A stretch of DNA of 64,000 nucleotides from Prochlorococcus sp. AG-436-C13 (GCA_003212695.1 QCPC01000002.1:1-64000), one strand, 5' to 3'. Positions 1 through 9,170 are shown, counted from the first letter of the stretch. Notes: a model not told the origin generated them from the sequence alone. Made by a program: numbers and translations.

Positions 1-1
1 T

Positions 2-436
2 TATAATGATTTACAAGAATACAAAAAAGCTATTAATGATTTCGACAAAGCAATAGAACTTGACTCTATAGATGCAGGAGCCTTTTACAATCGTGGTTTT
101 GCTAAAGGTGAGCTAAAAGACTACAAAGGTGCCATTGAGGACTACACAAAAGCAATACAAATTGATCCAACAAATTACATAATATATGGAAATAGAGCGT
201 GGTTTAAATATCAACAAGGAGATTACATAGGAGCAATTGAAGATAGTAATCAAGTAATTTCGAACGAGGAAAATGTAGGATGGGTTTTAGACACACGAGG
301 TCTTGCACAATATAAACTTGGTAAACAAAAAGATGGCTGCAAAGATTTAAGGCAAGCAGCATCTCTTCAAGTTGAAGATACCCAAAAATATTTAGCGAGT
401 GTGGAAGGCTCTTGGTGTAGGAATATGCCTTTTTGA
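2..436 (+). CDS. TPR repeat protein, C-terminal part (5' truncated by window edge)
   Basis: An open frame enters from the left edge and ends at a TGA. The translation shows 34-residue TPR units with the usual signature, for example FYNRGFAKGELKDYKGAIED followed by KAIQIDP, then a final unit with GLAQYKLGKQKDGCKDLRQA. TPR arrays are protein-protein scaffolds and the partner is unknown. The consensus closely matches the large TPR protein at 19.5-21.2 kb on the other strand, so the two are probably paralogues of one accessory family. The N-terminus, and any signal peptide, lies outside the window. Its position beside an integrase relic suggests accessory DNA. Confidence 0.85.
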   Translation, partial: YNDLQEYKKAINDFDKAIELDSIDAGAFYNRGFAKGELKDYKGAIEDYTKAIQIDPTNYIIYGNRAWFKYQQGDYIGAIEDSNQVISNEENVGWVLDTRGLAQYKLGKQKDGCKDLRQAASLQVEDTQKYLASVEGSWCRNMPF

Positions 437-495
437 TTTTTTGTCTAAAAAACTAATATAGATAATTGAAACTATATAAATCAGAAGTATTAAAT

Positions 496-2232
496 TCAGT
501 CTAGATATTCTTTAAAAGTACCATCATTTAGGATTTGATTAATTCTTGGATACTCATAGCCTCTTTTCTTTAAAATATATCTAGGCCAACCTTTAGCTTC
601 ACTAAGGCTTAATTTCAAGTATGATAAATATGTTTCACAGCCACCAGAATAAACGTAACTTTTATTCTTTCTCTCTACAAGTAACTTAAGTGAATCGTTT
701 TCATAAAATTCAAGACCTGCTTCTCTGTCTACATTAAAATTTTTTTTCAGAAAATCTTCCTTTGCTTGAGATTTATTAATTAATTTTGCCTCTACTAAGC
801 ATTGATTTTGCCAAATTTGTCCGGGAATAAAGTATAGACTAGTTAACTTTTTGCCAACTTTAAAGTATGGATAGGTGTACATATTTGCGCATTCAAAGGC
901 AATAAATTGGCTGACTATTTGATCATAACTCTTTTTTTTGTCATAGGCTTTACACTCTTCTTTTGTCGGCTTGGCTTCTTTAGAAGTGCCTTTCTCTTCT
1001 TTGTTAGAACCAAGAAGTAAATTAACAGTGTATTCAAAGCGCTTTGATTCCTTATCCTTCGAAATCACCCAAGCGCACTTATAACTTTGTTTTAATCTTT
1101 CAACAGCTAAATTATGTTTTCCTGAATTATATATAGATATAGCCTCGTCTTCTGTGATTTTATTCTTTTTAGACAAAGAGCTTATTATAGATTCTTTTTC
1201 TTGCTGTTTATTTATATACCCTTTGTCGAAATAGCAACTTATTTTATGTGAATCATAAGTCCAATAATTTGGATTAACCTTGTCTCCTTCATCATATAAT
1301 GGTATCCCATATTTTTTCAGACAGTTTTTCGATTTGTCAATGCTAACAGGTGAGTATCTCATTCTGTTTTCAAGGTCCTCACACTCTAAAAGAGAATCTT
1401 CTGCTATTAGAAGCTCTCTACCATGATTTTCCCAGCAATAAACGATATTCTCTTTCAAAGTTGGAATATTATTTTCTTCTAAATCTTTGCATTGGTTCTT
1501 TTTGCTTCTTTCTATTTCTTTGTTGTCGATACTTCTTTCTTCCCATCCTTTTTTTTTTAAAAATATATTTGTCTCTTTAATTTCTTCAATCCAATGGTTA
1601 TCGTTATTTATTAGATCTCTGTATGATTCTTTAGCTGTACCATTGACCATAAAGGTTCTTTTATTAATATAACTTGGTTGTTTTGGAATTAAGGCTTCTA
1701 GGATATAGTCAGAACATGACTTGTGCGCAGTTGATCTATTTATTTTCTTGTCACGTGCAAGCTGGGTAATCTTTTTATTTGTAAATAACTCTTCAGCCGT
1801 ACTTCTGCTTATATTGTAATGTTTCATTGTATCAGTTATAAAATTGAATTTAGACTTCTGTAAGGATATTTTTTTAGCCTCATAAAGGCACCTATTCTTC
1901 TTATAGATAGAGCTGACATATGCGAAACCATAACTTTTATTTTTTATCTCTATTTCTTCATTAAACCACTTAGCGCAATACCAAGATATATCCTCAGTGC
2001 TATTCGTGCCCCAATCTGCTGCAGATTTGCACCATTGTTGCCACTGTTTATATAGATTAGATTTTTTTATATTACCTTCCATGTAAGAACTATCATTTTC
2101 TATACGATATTTATCTGGGAAAATACCATCGTATAAGTTAGAACTAAATGTCGAATCTTCTGATGCTAATGCACTATAGTTTAGAATAGATAAAGAAGAC
2201 GAAATTATTATAAATTTGATTAACTTTATCAC
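496..2232 (-). CDS. Large secreted Cys-rich hypothetical protein with a triplicated Cys-bounded module
   Basis: I do not recognise the family. The 578-aa product begins at a GTG and has a clear N-terminal signal segment (about residues 1-24, MIKLIKFIIISSSLSILNYS then ALASE), so export is likely. The mature part is rich in Lys, Tyr, Trp and Cys. A module of about 55-60 residues recurs three times (about 115-173, 333-386 and 478-532). Each copy starts with Cys, has an EAK/K-I element and an acidic-Ala-x-x-hydrophobic-Tyr/Phe helix, then a LAxER/LVERK-like element, and closes with Cys. Disulfides between the bounding cysteines are plausible but inferred. No catalytic motif is visible. It lies in the accessory block left of the integrase stub. 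Confidence 0.8.
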   Translation of the reverse strand: MIKLIKFIIISSSLSILNYSALASEDSTFSSNLYDGIFPDKYRIENDSSYMEGNIKKSNLYKQWQQWCKSAADWGTNSTEDISWYCAKWFNEEIEIKNKSYGFAYVSSIYKKNRCLYEAKKISLQKSKFNFITDTMKHYNISRSTAEELFTNKKITQLARDKKINRSTAHKSCSDYILEALIPKQPSYINKRTFMVNGTAKESYRDLINNDNHWIEEIKETNIFLKKKGWEERSIDNKEIERSKKNQCKDLEENNIPTLKENIVYCWENHGRELLIAEDSLLECEDLENRMRYSPVSIDKSKNCLKKYGIPLYDEGDKVNPNYWTYDSHKISCYFDKGYINKQQEKESIISSLSKKNKITEDEAISIYNSGKHNLAVERLKQSYKCAWVISKDKESKRFEYTVNLLLGSNKEEKGTSKEAKPTKEECKAYDKKKSYDQIVSQFIAFECANMYTYPYFKVGKKLTSLYFIPGQIWQNQCLVEAKLINKSQAKEDFLKKNFNVDREAGLEFYENDSLKLLVERKNKSYVYSGGCETYLSYLKLSLSEAKGWPRYILKKRGYEYPRINQILNDGTFKEYLD

Positions 2233-2501
2233 TATTAGTAAAAGGATTTAAAAGTCATTAAGTAATTACAGGTTATAAATATAATCTCATTCTGTTTAAC
2301 AGTATATGATGAACATATTTTAGTAATTTCATTGCTAGACCCTATTACTTTTGTGAGAACATTTATTATGCCCCAATCTTAATTGTTATTCCTATTATAT
2401 TGCTGAATATGTATGTCGTTAAAATTTGATGTAATTTTGTAAGCTCATTTTTGTATTTACGCAGCATTTGTTATTCCCCCATAGCCCAAAGAGTAATGGC
2501 T

Positions 2502-2762
2502 TTAGCGCATCAACATTCTAAGATCTTTATGAACACTGCGGTGCTCTTGCAGTGGTCCATCAATGAACAGATCGATTGCTTCTTTGAGAATTTGCGGTTG
2601 CGGTTGATCTAATTGGTCTGGTCTTTTGAGAGAACCTTCAACAGCATTTGCCCATAACAAAGCTTGGCTTCTTGAGCTAAATGTTTTGGCTTTTTGTCCT
2701 TGATATTGCTTCTTTCTAATTAATGCTTGCCAGCCTTTGCCGCTCCTTCTAATGGTTGCCAT
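2502..2762 (-). pseudogene. Truncated tyrosine-recombinase (phage integrase), N-terminal arm-binding fragment
   Basis: The 86-aa frame reads like the N-terminal arm-type DNA-binding region of a tyrosine integrase: MATIRRSGKGWQALIRKKQY, then SSRSQALLWANAVEGSL, then the start of a core-binding helix (LKEAIDLFIDGPLQEHRS). It stops before the catalytic R-H-R-Y domain, of which I see nothing in the next 270 bases, so it is a relic. It is read away from tRNA-Thr, whose 5' end lies farther right. An integrase gene beside a tRNA gene is the standard geometry of an integrated element. The family call rests on sequence style and context, not a search. Confidence 0.6.
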
Positions 2763-2902
2763 TTCTTGAATTGCATCAGGTCAGATGCATCAAGCAAGAA
2801 TGAATCGGAGAGCCAAAGTGGACTAAAAAGTGGACGTTCACTTTTAGATTTAAACAACCTCTGGTGCCTCAGAGTATTTGTCTTAGAAGAGGTCTGGGCT
2901 AG

Positions 2903-2974
<72 letters not shown>

Positions 2975-2984
2975 TTGTGGAAGG

Positions 2985-3066
2985 TGGGCCGGGTTGGATT
3001 TGAACCAACGTAGGCAGAGCCAGCGGATTTACAGTCCGCCCCCATTAACCACTCGGGCACCGACCC
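2985..3066 (-). tRNA. trnY: tRNA-Tyr (anticodon GUA)
   Basis: The reverse complement gives an 82-nt class II tRNA with acceptor GGGTCGG/CCGGCCC and a D arm beginning GCCCGAGTGGTTAA. The anticodon loop CTGTAAA holds GTA. A long variable arm and the T loop TTCAAAT follow. The long variable arm and GTA anticodon identify tRNA-Tyr. It is transcribed with, and just upstream of, tRNA-Thr. Confidence 0.95.
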
Positions 3067-3174
3067 TAACCACCCAAGGAGATTACCAGTTAAAGCGACT
3101 ACATTTATCAAATATGTTGGTCGTTTTATTGTGAACTGGATACGATCGGGTAAGTACTAGACCGATAAGGCTTA

Positions 3175-3618
3175 ATGCATTTATTGCTAATTAATGGTCC
3201 AAATCTCAACCTCCTTGGGCTAAGAGAGCCTTCGATATATGGTTCTGAGACATTGGAAGCAATTGAATCTCGCCTAAAACAAAAGGCTAAAATGGAAGGC
3301 GTTTTGTTAGAAAGTTTTCAAAGTAATTCTGAAGGAGTTTTAGTAGATAGAATTCAACAAGCGTTGGGCAAAGTGGATGGTTTTTTGATTAATGCTGGAG
3401 CTTACACACATACATCAGTTGCGTTGAGAGATGCTTTGTTGTCAACAGGTATACCGTATGTTGAATTACATTTAAGTAATACTTTTGCAAGAGAAGAGTT
3501 TCGTCAAAAGTCCTTGTTGGCAGATTGTGCTATTGGGATAGTCAGTGGCTTTGGTGGGATGAGCTATGAACTCGCTTTAGAGGGGATGTTGGGGTACTTG
3601 ATGAATACGCAAAAATGA
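3175..3618 (+). CDS. aroQ: 3-dehydroquinate dehydratase, type II
   Basis: It converts 3-dehydroquinate to 3-dehydroshikimate in the shikimate pathway, in the cytoplasm, as a dodecamer. At 147 aa it has the usual type II length and motifs: NGPNLNLLG near the N-terminus, the flexible lid following it with the catalytic Tyr (EPSIYG), [17 protein letters not shown], and [14 protein letters not shown] with the active-site His. It starts a tight cluster: miaE begins 4 bases after the stop and cobI follows miaE by 2 bases, suggesting co-transcription. Confidence 0.97.
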   Translation: MHLLLINGPNLNLLGLREPSIYGSETLEAIESRLKQKAKMEGVLLESFQSNSEGVLVDRIQQALGKVDGFLINAGAYTHTSVALRDALLSTGIPYVELHLSNTFAREEFRQKSLLADCAIGIVSGFGGMSYELALEGMLGYLMNTQK

Positions 3619-3622
3619 AATT

Positions 3623-4237
3623 ATGGAATTATTAAAAGATAATGAAAAGCCTATAGCAAAAATAAAATGGCTTCTTACTTCTTCAAGTTCAAGTTGGATA
3701 GAACAGGCTATTTCTAATCCTATAGAGATCTTGATTGATCATGCACATTGCGAAAGAAAGGCCGCTGGTGTTGCTGTTCAGATGATGTTCAGATATATTT
3801 GTGAGCCTGGTTTGGCAGAGGTTTTGAGTCCTTTAGCGAGAGAAGAGCTGGAACACTTTGAAAGAGTTTTAGGGATTTTGCACTCAAGAGGTCGTTATCT
3901 TGAACCATTGCCAGCTCCTCCTTACGCTTCTTCGTTAATTAAAAATGTTAGAAAAGAAGAGCCCAAAAGGATGCTGGACAGCTTTCTTGTTTCTGGCTTG
4001 ATTGAGGCGCGCAGTCATGAAAGAATGTCTTTACTTTCATTGCATACCCCTGATAAAGAGCTAAGGAACCTATATACAGATTTATTGAAAAGTGAAGCCA
4101 GACATTCTTGTATATATTGGTCTTTGGCTAGGGAGCGTTTTGATAAAGGATTGATTTTTCAACGATTAAAAGAACTTGCAACGGCTGAGGCAAATATTCT
4201 CTCCAATCTTCATCCTCAGGCAAGGATGCATAGCTAA
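3623..4237 (+). CDS. miaE: tRNA 2-methylthio-N6-isopentenyladenosine-37 hydroxylase, MiaE type
   Basis: MiaE is a non-haem diiron monooxygenase that hydroxylates the isopentenyl group of ms2i6A37 in tRNA. The 204-aa protein has the ferritin-like four-helix ligand pattern: HCERKAAGVAV, REELEHFERV, LIEARSHERM and KSEARHSCIYW, each supplying Glu and His ligands. Length fits the family. It is the second gene of the aroQ-miaE-cobI cluster, and cobI starts 2 bases after its stop. Confidence 0.9.
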   Translation: MELLKDNEKPIAKIKWLLTSSSSSWIEQAISNPIEILIDHAHCERKAAGVAVQMMFRYICEPGLAEVLSPLAREELEHFERVLGILHSRGRYLEPLPAPPYASSLIKNVRKEEPKRMLDSFLVSGLIEARSHERMSLLSLHTPDKELRNLYTDLLKSEARHSCIYWSLARERFDKGLIFQRLKELATAEANILSNLHPQARMHS

Positions 4238-4239
4238 GA

Positions 4240-5034
4240 ATGATTTTTCTTAATCTCTTGAAGAAGTTTTTATTTATGTTCAAAGCAAAAAAAAATAGCT
4301 TAATTAAAAATCAAAGTTTGACGTTTGTGGGTTTAGGTCCTGGTGACCCTAGTCTTATTACTATTGGTGCTGTTGATGCTATTAATGATGCTAATTTAGT
4401 TGCCTATCCAGTTGCTTATAAAGGTGCAAAAAGCATTGCAAGAGAAATAGCAATTAGTTTAATCAAAAACAAAAGATCCTTGCCTATTGTATTCCCAATG
4501 GTTAAAGAAAAAGATGTATTGAACAAAGCTTGGGAAAACGCTAGTAATCAATTATCAGAGGCAATAGAATCTTATGGGAAAGTAGTTTTTATTTGTCAAG
4601 GAGACCCTTCGTTATATTCAACAAGCTCATATGTTTTACATTGTCTAAAGTATAATCAAGCTAAATACAATATAAAAGTAATCCCTGGGGTTACATCTTT
4701 TAATGCAGCTGCAGCATCAGCTCAATTGCCGTTGTCTTTACAAAAAGAAGATCTTATTATAAAGCCCACGCCAGATGAGAAAGTTAAGTTGGAGCAATTA
4801 CTTGATGAAGTTGTTCTTTCAAATAAAGTACTAGTATTGTTAAAACTTGGACATAGGTGGTTGTGGGCTAAAGAAATAATAAAGAAAAAGAATCTATTAG
4901 AAGAAACGATTTTTGCTCAGAGGATAGGTTTTTATGATGAAGTTATAGTTAATGCTGCAGATGTTAAACTTGAAAAAATATCTTATCTCTCTTTATTGAT
5001 TATTAGGAAGTCACCCGATTATATTTACTCTTGA
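4240..5034 (+). CDS. cobI: Precorrin-2 C20-methyltransferase
   Basis: It is the SAM-dependent methylase that adds the C20 methyl group to precorrin-2 in corrin-ring synthesis. The 264-aa frame carries the tetrapyrrole methylase hallmarks: FVGLGPGDPSLITIGAVDAI with the glycine-rich motif, CQGDPSLYST, and VIPGVTSFNAAAASAQLPL. About 28 residues precede the conserved core, so the real start could be slightly internal. With the cobT-like gene at 57.2 kb it supports cobamide synthesis in this organism. Confidence 0.92.
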   Translation: MIFLNLLKKFLFMFKAKKNSLIKNQSLTFVGLGPGDPSLITIGAVDAINDANLVAYPVAYKGAKSIAREIAISLIKNKRSLPIVFPMVKEKDVLNKAWENASNQLSEAIESYGKVVFICQGDPSLYSTSSYVLHCLKYNQAKYNIKVIPGVTSFNAAAASAQLPLSLQKEDLIIKPTPDEKVKLEQLLDEVVLSNKVLVLLKLGHRWLWAKEIIKKKNLLEETIFAQRIGFYDEVIVNAADVKLEKISYLSLLIIRKSPDYIYS

Positions 5035-5068
5035 TTCTAAGTTTACTAATGTATTTTCTCCAATCATT

Positions 5069-5530
5069 GTGAATTCTTTTTGGCCTCTTAGTCGGAAACT
5101 GTTAAACGAAATACTTTCTGATCGGATTTCAGATCGCTTTGTTTCTCAACTTGTTTGGGAAAGGCTTGGTTATCAAAAAAAAGATGATGCTAATGATGTT
5201 TTTTATGCTGGTATAAATACACCTCTTTATTGGAGCCAAAAGTTTAAAAAGGCGCCTGAAGTAATTGTGAAAAGAGCCGCTTCTATTCATTTAACTAGAT
5301 CTATTCCTAAGGATTACAAACAAGCGCTCAAAAAATATTTGAATTTCAGGGGATACCAAATTGGTGAGCTTTATCCTCGAAGGACAAGAAGAGCAACAGC
5401 TGTTAACTGGTTAATATCATGGCAATTAACTCAGGGAAAGCAACTTCCTGATGATGGCCCTTTACCATCTCTTAGTGAAATTCCCAAGGACCCTTTAGGA
5501 GGACATTTGGGCGACCCTGAGATTGAATAA
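5069..5530 (+). CDS. Conserved cyanobacterial protein, probably DUF1823 family
   Basis: This 153-aa soluble protein has no signal or membrane segment and starts at a GTG. The Arg-rich stretch YPRRTRRATAVNWLISW and the Trp-rich N-terminal part look like the DUF1823 family of cyanobacteria, which has no established function. The DUF assignment is from memory. It follows cobI by 34 bases on the same strand and may be the last gene of that cluster. About 120 AT-rich bases then separate it from der. Confidence 0.7.
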   Translation: MNSFWPLSRKLLNEILSDRISDRFVSQLVWERLGYQKKDDANDVFYAGINTPLYWSQKFKKAPEVIVKRAASIHLTRSIPKDYKQALKKYLNFRGYQIGELYPRRTRRATAVNWLISWQLTQGKQLPDDGPLPSLSEIPKDPLGGHLGDPEIE

Positions 5531-5650
5531 GTTTGTTTTTTAAAAATTGATTTTGTTATAGGAAATTTCTTTGTATTCGTTTCTTTTAAAAAATATTGTT
5601 TTATGTACCATTACTTAAGTATTGTCAGTAAATAATTCTGTTAGGAGAAT

Positions 5651-7024
5651 ATGGCGCGACCTATCGTCGCCATAATAGGACGACCAAATGTTGGGAAGTC
5701 GACTCTAGTCAATAGACTATGCCGGAGTAGGGAGGCAATAGTTCATGATCAGCCTGGTATGACTAGGGATCGTAATTATCAAAATGGATTTTGGCGTGAT
5801 AGAGAATTTAAAGTTATTGATACTGGAGGTCTTGTTTTTGATGATGAGACTGAGTTCCTTCCAGAGATACGTGAACAGGTTAATATCGCGCTGTCAGAAG
5901 CATCAATAGCTTTGGTTATCGTTGATGGTCAGCAGGGACTTACTGCTGCTGATGAGGAAATAGCTGATTGGCTAAGACACTTTCAATGTGAAACTCTCTT
6001 GGCAGTTAATAAGTGTGAGTCTCCTGAACTTGGACTCGCTATGACAGGAGAGTTTTGGCGTTTAGGTCTTGGTGAGCCTTTCCCAGTTTCAGCTATACAT
6101 GGTTCAGGCACTGGTGATTTGCTTGATCAGTTAGTCTCATTGTTTTCACCCAAAGATCTAGATGAAGAGGAATTAGAGCCTATTCAACTTGCAATTATTG
6201 GCAGGCCAAATGTTGGCAAGTCAAGTTTGTTGAATGCAATATGTGGACAAAAGCGTGCAATAGTTAGTTCTGTTCGTGGTACGACTCGGGACACAATTGA
6301 CACTTTTATCACCCGAGAAGATAAGACTTGGAAATTAATAGACACTGCTGGTATTCGTAGGCGTAAAAGTGTAAATTATGGTCCTGAATACTTTGGAATT
6401 AATCGAAGCTTTAAGGCAATTGAACGAAGTGATATCTGCGTATTAGTTATAGATGCTTTAGATGGGGTTACAGAGCAAGATCAACGTCTTGCAGGTAGAA
6501 TTGAGGAAGAAGGTCGTGCTTGTTTGGTAGTTGTCAACAAATGGGATGCAGTGGAGAAAGATACCTACACGATGCCAAAAATGGAAAAGGAGTTGAGATC
6601 AAAATTATATTTCTTAGATTGGGCACAAATGCTTTTTACATCAGCTATTACTCATCAGAGAATTGATAATATTTTTCGCTTTGCTTCTTTAGCTGTTGTA
6701 CAACATAGAAGAAGAGTTACTACTTCGGTGGTTAATGAAGTTATTGCAGAAGCTTTAAGTTGGCGAACTCCACCAACTAGTCGTGGAGGAAGGCAAGGAA
6801 GATTATATTATGCAACTCAAGTAGCAAGCTCGCCTCCTAGCTTTACTCTTTTTGTAAATGAGCCTAAGCTATTTGGAGATTCATATCGAAGGTATTTGGA
6901 GCGTCAAATAAGAGAAGGTCTTGGATTTGAAGGGACACCATTAAGGTTGTTTTGGAGAGGGAAGCAGCAACGCGACGCTGAAAAAGAATTGAGGCGGCAT
7001 CAAGAGAATATTTCTAATAAATAG
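5651..7024 (+). CDS. der: Ribosome-biogenesis GTPase Der (EngA)
   Basis: Der carries two GTPase domains in tandem and acts in 50S subunit assembly. In 457 aa the two P-loops are visible ([14 protein letters not shown] at about residue 10 and [14 protein letters not shown] at about 185), with the matching DTGG/DTAG G3 and NKCE/NKWD G4 motifs. A C-terminal KH-like domain ends in a basic tail. TTAGGAGAATATG gives a strong ribosome site. The next gene starts at the base after the stop, so the two are tightly coupled. Confidence 0.97.
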   Translation: MARPIVAIIGRPNVGKSTLVNRLCRSREAIVHDQPGMTRDRNYQNGFWRDREFKVIDTGGLVFDDETEFLPEIREQVNIALSEASIALVIVDGQQGLTAADEEIADWLRHFQCETLLAVNKCESPELGLAMTGEFWRLGLGEPFPVSAIHGSGTGDLLDQLVSLFSPKDLDEEELEPIQLAIIGRPNVGKSSLLNAICGQKRAIVSSVRGTTRDTIDTFITREDKTWKLIDTAGIRRRKSVNYGPEYFGINRSFKAIERSDICVLVIDALDGVTEQDQRLAGRIEEEGRACLVVVNKWDAVEKDTYTMPKMEKELRSKLYFLDWAQMLFTSAITHQRIDNIFRFASLAVVQHRRRVTTSVVNEVIAEALSWRTPPTSRGGRQGRLYYATQVASSPPSFTLFVNEPKLFGDSYRRYLERQIREGLGFEGTPLRLFWRGKQQRDAEKELRRHQENISNK

Positions 7025-7942
7025 ATGGAGTTTTTAAGAAACGTTCCTATTGGACAATACGTATCAGGAAAAACAGGTTGGTTAAGAACTATTGATCCAA
7101 GATTGAAATTTGCTTGGACTTTAATATTTTTGCTTTCACCAATACTTGCGGGACCTATATGGAGAGTTGCTCTGGTTGTGATTCTTTTGGGTATTACTTC
7201 ATGTGGTTCATTGCCTTTAAGAATTGTTTGGCGGCCTTTGCTCTTTCTCTTATTAATTTCATTTTTGTTTGGGATGTTCTCTGTTTTTCTCCCTACGAAT
7301 GAAACTGCTTCAGTATTGACGGCCCGTTCTCCCCAAGAACTTCCTAATGCAATTGCCTTAGGAAGTTCTTGGGAACTTTTCAAAGTTGGCCCTTTGAATT
7401 TAGGAGATGTTTCTATAGGTTCATTTGCTGTTGATAGACGTTCTGCTGAACTAGGGATTAAAACCTCTACTTTGATTTTTACTGTTGTTCATAGTGTTAA
7501 TTTGATGCTTATTACAACATCGCCCGAGGACTTGATGTGGACATTAAGGTGGTATCTAAGTCCACTTTCTTTAATAGGGTTACCTTTAGAAAGACTCAGT
7601 TTTCAGTTGCTTTTGGCATTGCGATTTATTCCCTTAGTTCAAGAGGAATTTCAGAATCTCATTCGTTCAATATTTGTAAGAGGGTTTAGTTTTAGAAAAT
7701 TGGGGATTAAAAAATCTATTGGTGTTTTACTTGCTTTAGGTGAACGGCTCCTAACCAATATTTTACTAAGAGCAGAGCAAGGAGCAGATGCTTTAATTAT
7801 TAGAAATGGAGGTTTTTTATTAAGCCCAGATTTATTTAAGCCTGGATTTCTTTTGAAACAAACAATGATGTGGCAAAATTTTGTAGCTTCTATTGCTCTG
7901 TTGTTGATGTTGTGCCTTCGATATAAATATGGCAAGCTCTAG
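7025..7942 (+). CDS. Energy-coupling factor transporter transmembrane subunit (EcfT/CbiQ family)
   Basis: EcfT/CbiQ subunits are the integral membrane scaffold of ECF-type vitamin and metal importers, linking ATPases to a substrate-binding S component. The 305-aa product has several hydrophobic segments, an N-terminal motif typical of the family (KTGWLRTIDPRLKFAWTL), and basic coupling-helix regions such as LLTNILLRAEQGADALIIR. It starts directly after der. No ATPase or S component is adjacent, so the substrate is unknown. Codons around residues 103-117 form a near-perfect 42-bp palindrome, listed separately. Confidence 0.85.
   Translation: MEFLRNVPIGQYVSGKTGWLRTIDPRLKFAWTLIFLLSPILAGPIWRVALVVILLGITSCGSLPLRIVWRPLLFLLLISFLFGMFSVFLPTNETASVLTARSPQELPNAIALGSSWELFKVGPLNLGDVSIGSFAVDRRSAELGIKTSTLIFTVVHSVNLMLITTSPEDLMWTLRWYLSPLSLIGLPLERLSFQLLLALRFIPLVQEEFQNLIRSIFVRGFSFRKLGIKKSIGVLLALGERLLTNILLRAEQGADALIIRNGGFLLSPDLFKPGFLLKQTMMWQNFVASIALLLMLCLRYKYGKL
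7332..7373. repeat. Perfect inverted repeat inside the EcfT/CbiQ coding region
   Basis: CCCAAGAACTTCCTAA is followed by a 10-base loop, TGCAATTGCC, and then its exact reverse complement, TTAGGAAGTTCTTGGG. The loop itself contains the palindrome GCAATTGC. It lies wholly inside the gene and encodes a loop between membrane segments. The opposite strand encodes almost the same peptide, which explains the spurious 127-aa reverse ORF in the track. Confidence 0.9.
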
Positions 7943-8083
7943 ATTTATATTATTTGAAAGAAGGGTTTCTTTTTCTTAGAATCACTTTATTTTTTTTTGA
8001 GATAATATTCCAAAAGAATATTTATATGAGATGTTTTAGGAAGTATTATATTCCTGGAAAATGGTTTTGTTCTTGTTTTTAAG

Positions 8084-8356
8084 TTGAAAGCATCTTCAGA
8101 GCGCTATCTTAATCATCCAACTTTTGGAATGCTTTATTTGGTTGCTCCAGCGGGAGAAGGACGTGATATTTATGCAACCTTATATGCTCAAAAAATGTTT
8201 TTTTTAGTAAGCCTACAGCCTAGAGGTGCTGAGTTTGAGGTTATTCCATATATGGATGCAAGGCATTATGCTGATATCAATATTTCTAGGTGTAGAAAAA
8301 ATAAAGCTGAAGATTTAGAGGTTTGGCAAAAGTTGTTTAAGCAAACTTTTATTTAG
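8084..8356 (+). CDS. pipX: PipX, PII- and NtcA-interacting coactivator
   Basis: PipX shuttles between the nitrogen regulator NtcA, which it coactivates when 2-oxoglutarate is high, and the PII signal protein GlnB. The 90-aa product keeps the family pattern: YLNHPTFGMLY, ATLYAQKMFFLV, and a C-terminal helical part ending FKQTFI. The only reasonable start is a TTG that places YLNHPTFG at the usual distance from the N-terminus. pipY follows after 19 bases, the conserved cyanobacterial arrangement. Confidence 0.93.
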   Translation: MKASSERYLNHPTFGMLYLVAPAGEGRDIYATLYAQKMFFLVSLQPRGAEFEVIPYMDARHYADINISRCRKNKAEDLEVWQKLFKQTFI

Positions 8357-8375
8357 TTGGAATTGAAAAGTAGTC

Positions 8376-8996
8376 ATGGATTTAATTCATTTACGTAACT
8401 CACTTCCCCAGGATGTAAAGGTACTGGCAGTTAGTAAAGGTCAGCCAAGTAGTCAAATTCGAGAATTAGTATCTCAAGGGCAAATAGATTTTGGTGAGAG
8501 TAGGCTTCAAGAGGCATTGCCAAAATTGAATGAATTAGAGGATTTAAATCAGATTAGATGGCATTTTATTGGAAGTTTGCAGACCAATAAAGTAAGACAA
8601 GTAGTCAAAGCTTTTGAAGTTATACATTCTATTGATTCGATAAAATTAGCTAAAAGGGTTTCAAGAATTGCTGGAGAAGAAGGGAAGAGACCTAAGTTGA
8701 TGGCACAAGTTAAACTTCGAGAAGACCCTCAAAAATTCGGGTTCGATTCTGAGAGCCTTTTGAAGGGATGGGATGAAATCCTTCAATTGTCAGATGTTGA
8801 TGTTATTGGTTTGATGACAATTGCACCAATTTCTCTTGATATGGATGAAAGGAGAACTCTCTTCAAAGAATGCAGGCTATTAGCAGATAAGTTGCAATTA
8901 AAGGATTGTTCAATGGGTATGACTGGAGATTGGGAACAAGCGGTGGAGGCTGGAGCCACTTGGATTCGCCTAGGTACTTTGTTGTTTAGGCCTTGA
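8376..8996 (+). CDS. pipY: PipY, YggS/PROSC-family PLP homeostasis protein
   Basis: PipY is a PLP-binding protein without known catalysis that maintains vitamin B6 and amino-acid balance, and it is genetically linked to PipX. The 206-aa sequence shows the PLP lysine motif LAVSKGQP near residue 20, GESRLQEAL, WHFIGSLQTNKVR and GMTGDWEQAVEAGATWIRLG. Length is a little short of the E. coli homologue, as is common in picocyanobacteria. It is the second gene of the pipX-pipY operon. Confidence 0.95.
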   Translation: MDLIHLRNSLPQDVKVLAVSKGQPSSQIRELVSQGQIDFGESRLQEALPKLNELEDLNQIRWHFIGSLQTNKVRQVVKAFEVIHSIDSIKLAKRVSRIAGEEGKRPKLMAQVKLREDPQKFGFDSESLLKGWDEILQLSDVDVIGLMTIAPISLDMDERRTLFKECRLLADKLQLKDCSMGMTGDWEQAVEAGATWIRLGTLLFRP

Positions 8997-9056
8997 CTTA
9001 AACTTGAATTACGCACAGATATAAATAAAACCAACCAAAAACCTTGCTCCTGCCTA

Positions 9057-9137
9057 TAAATAACGTTATTTAGGTACATAAGGGTCTATTTATTCTTTTT
9101 TTAAGAGTAATCCCTAATAAATTCGGTCTTAACCGAA
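9057..9137. promoter_or_regulatory. Two palindromes upstream of sepF (putative operator region)
   Basis: The pipY-sepF spacer holds a perfect 16-bp palindrome, TAAATAACGTTATTTA (9057-9072), and about 50 bases on a second inverted repeat, TTCGGT-CTTA-ACCGAA (9122-9137). The sepF start follows about 33 bases later. These could bind a regulator or mark a promoter or terminator. Neither is followed by a convincing T-run, so termination is less likely. The binding protein is unknown. Confidence 0.4.
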
Positions 9138-9170
9138 ATACTTAAAATTATTCAGAGAGGATTTAATCCT

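Noticed and set aside
7000-7383. 127-aa reverse ORF over der-ecfT
   Set aside because: It is a shadow of two well-supported forward genes; its likeness to the forward peptide comes from the 42-bp palindrome.
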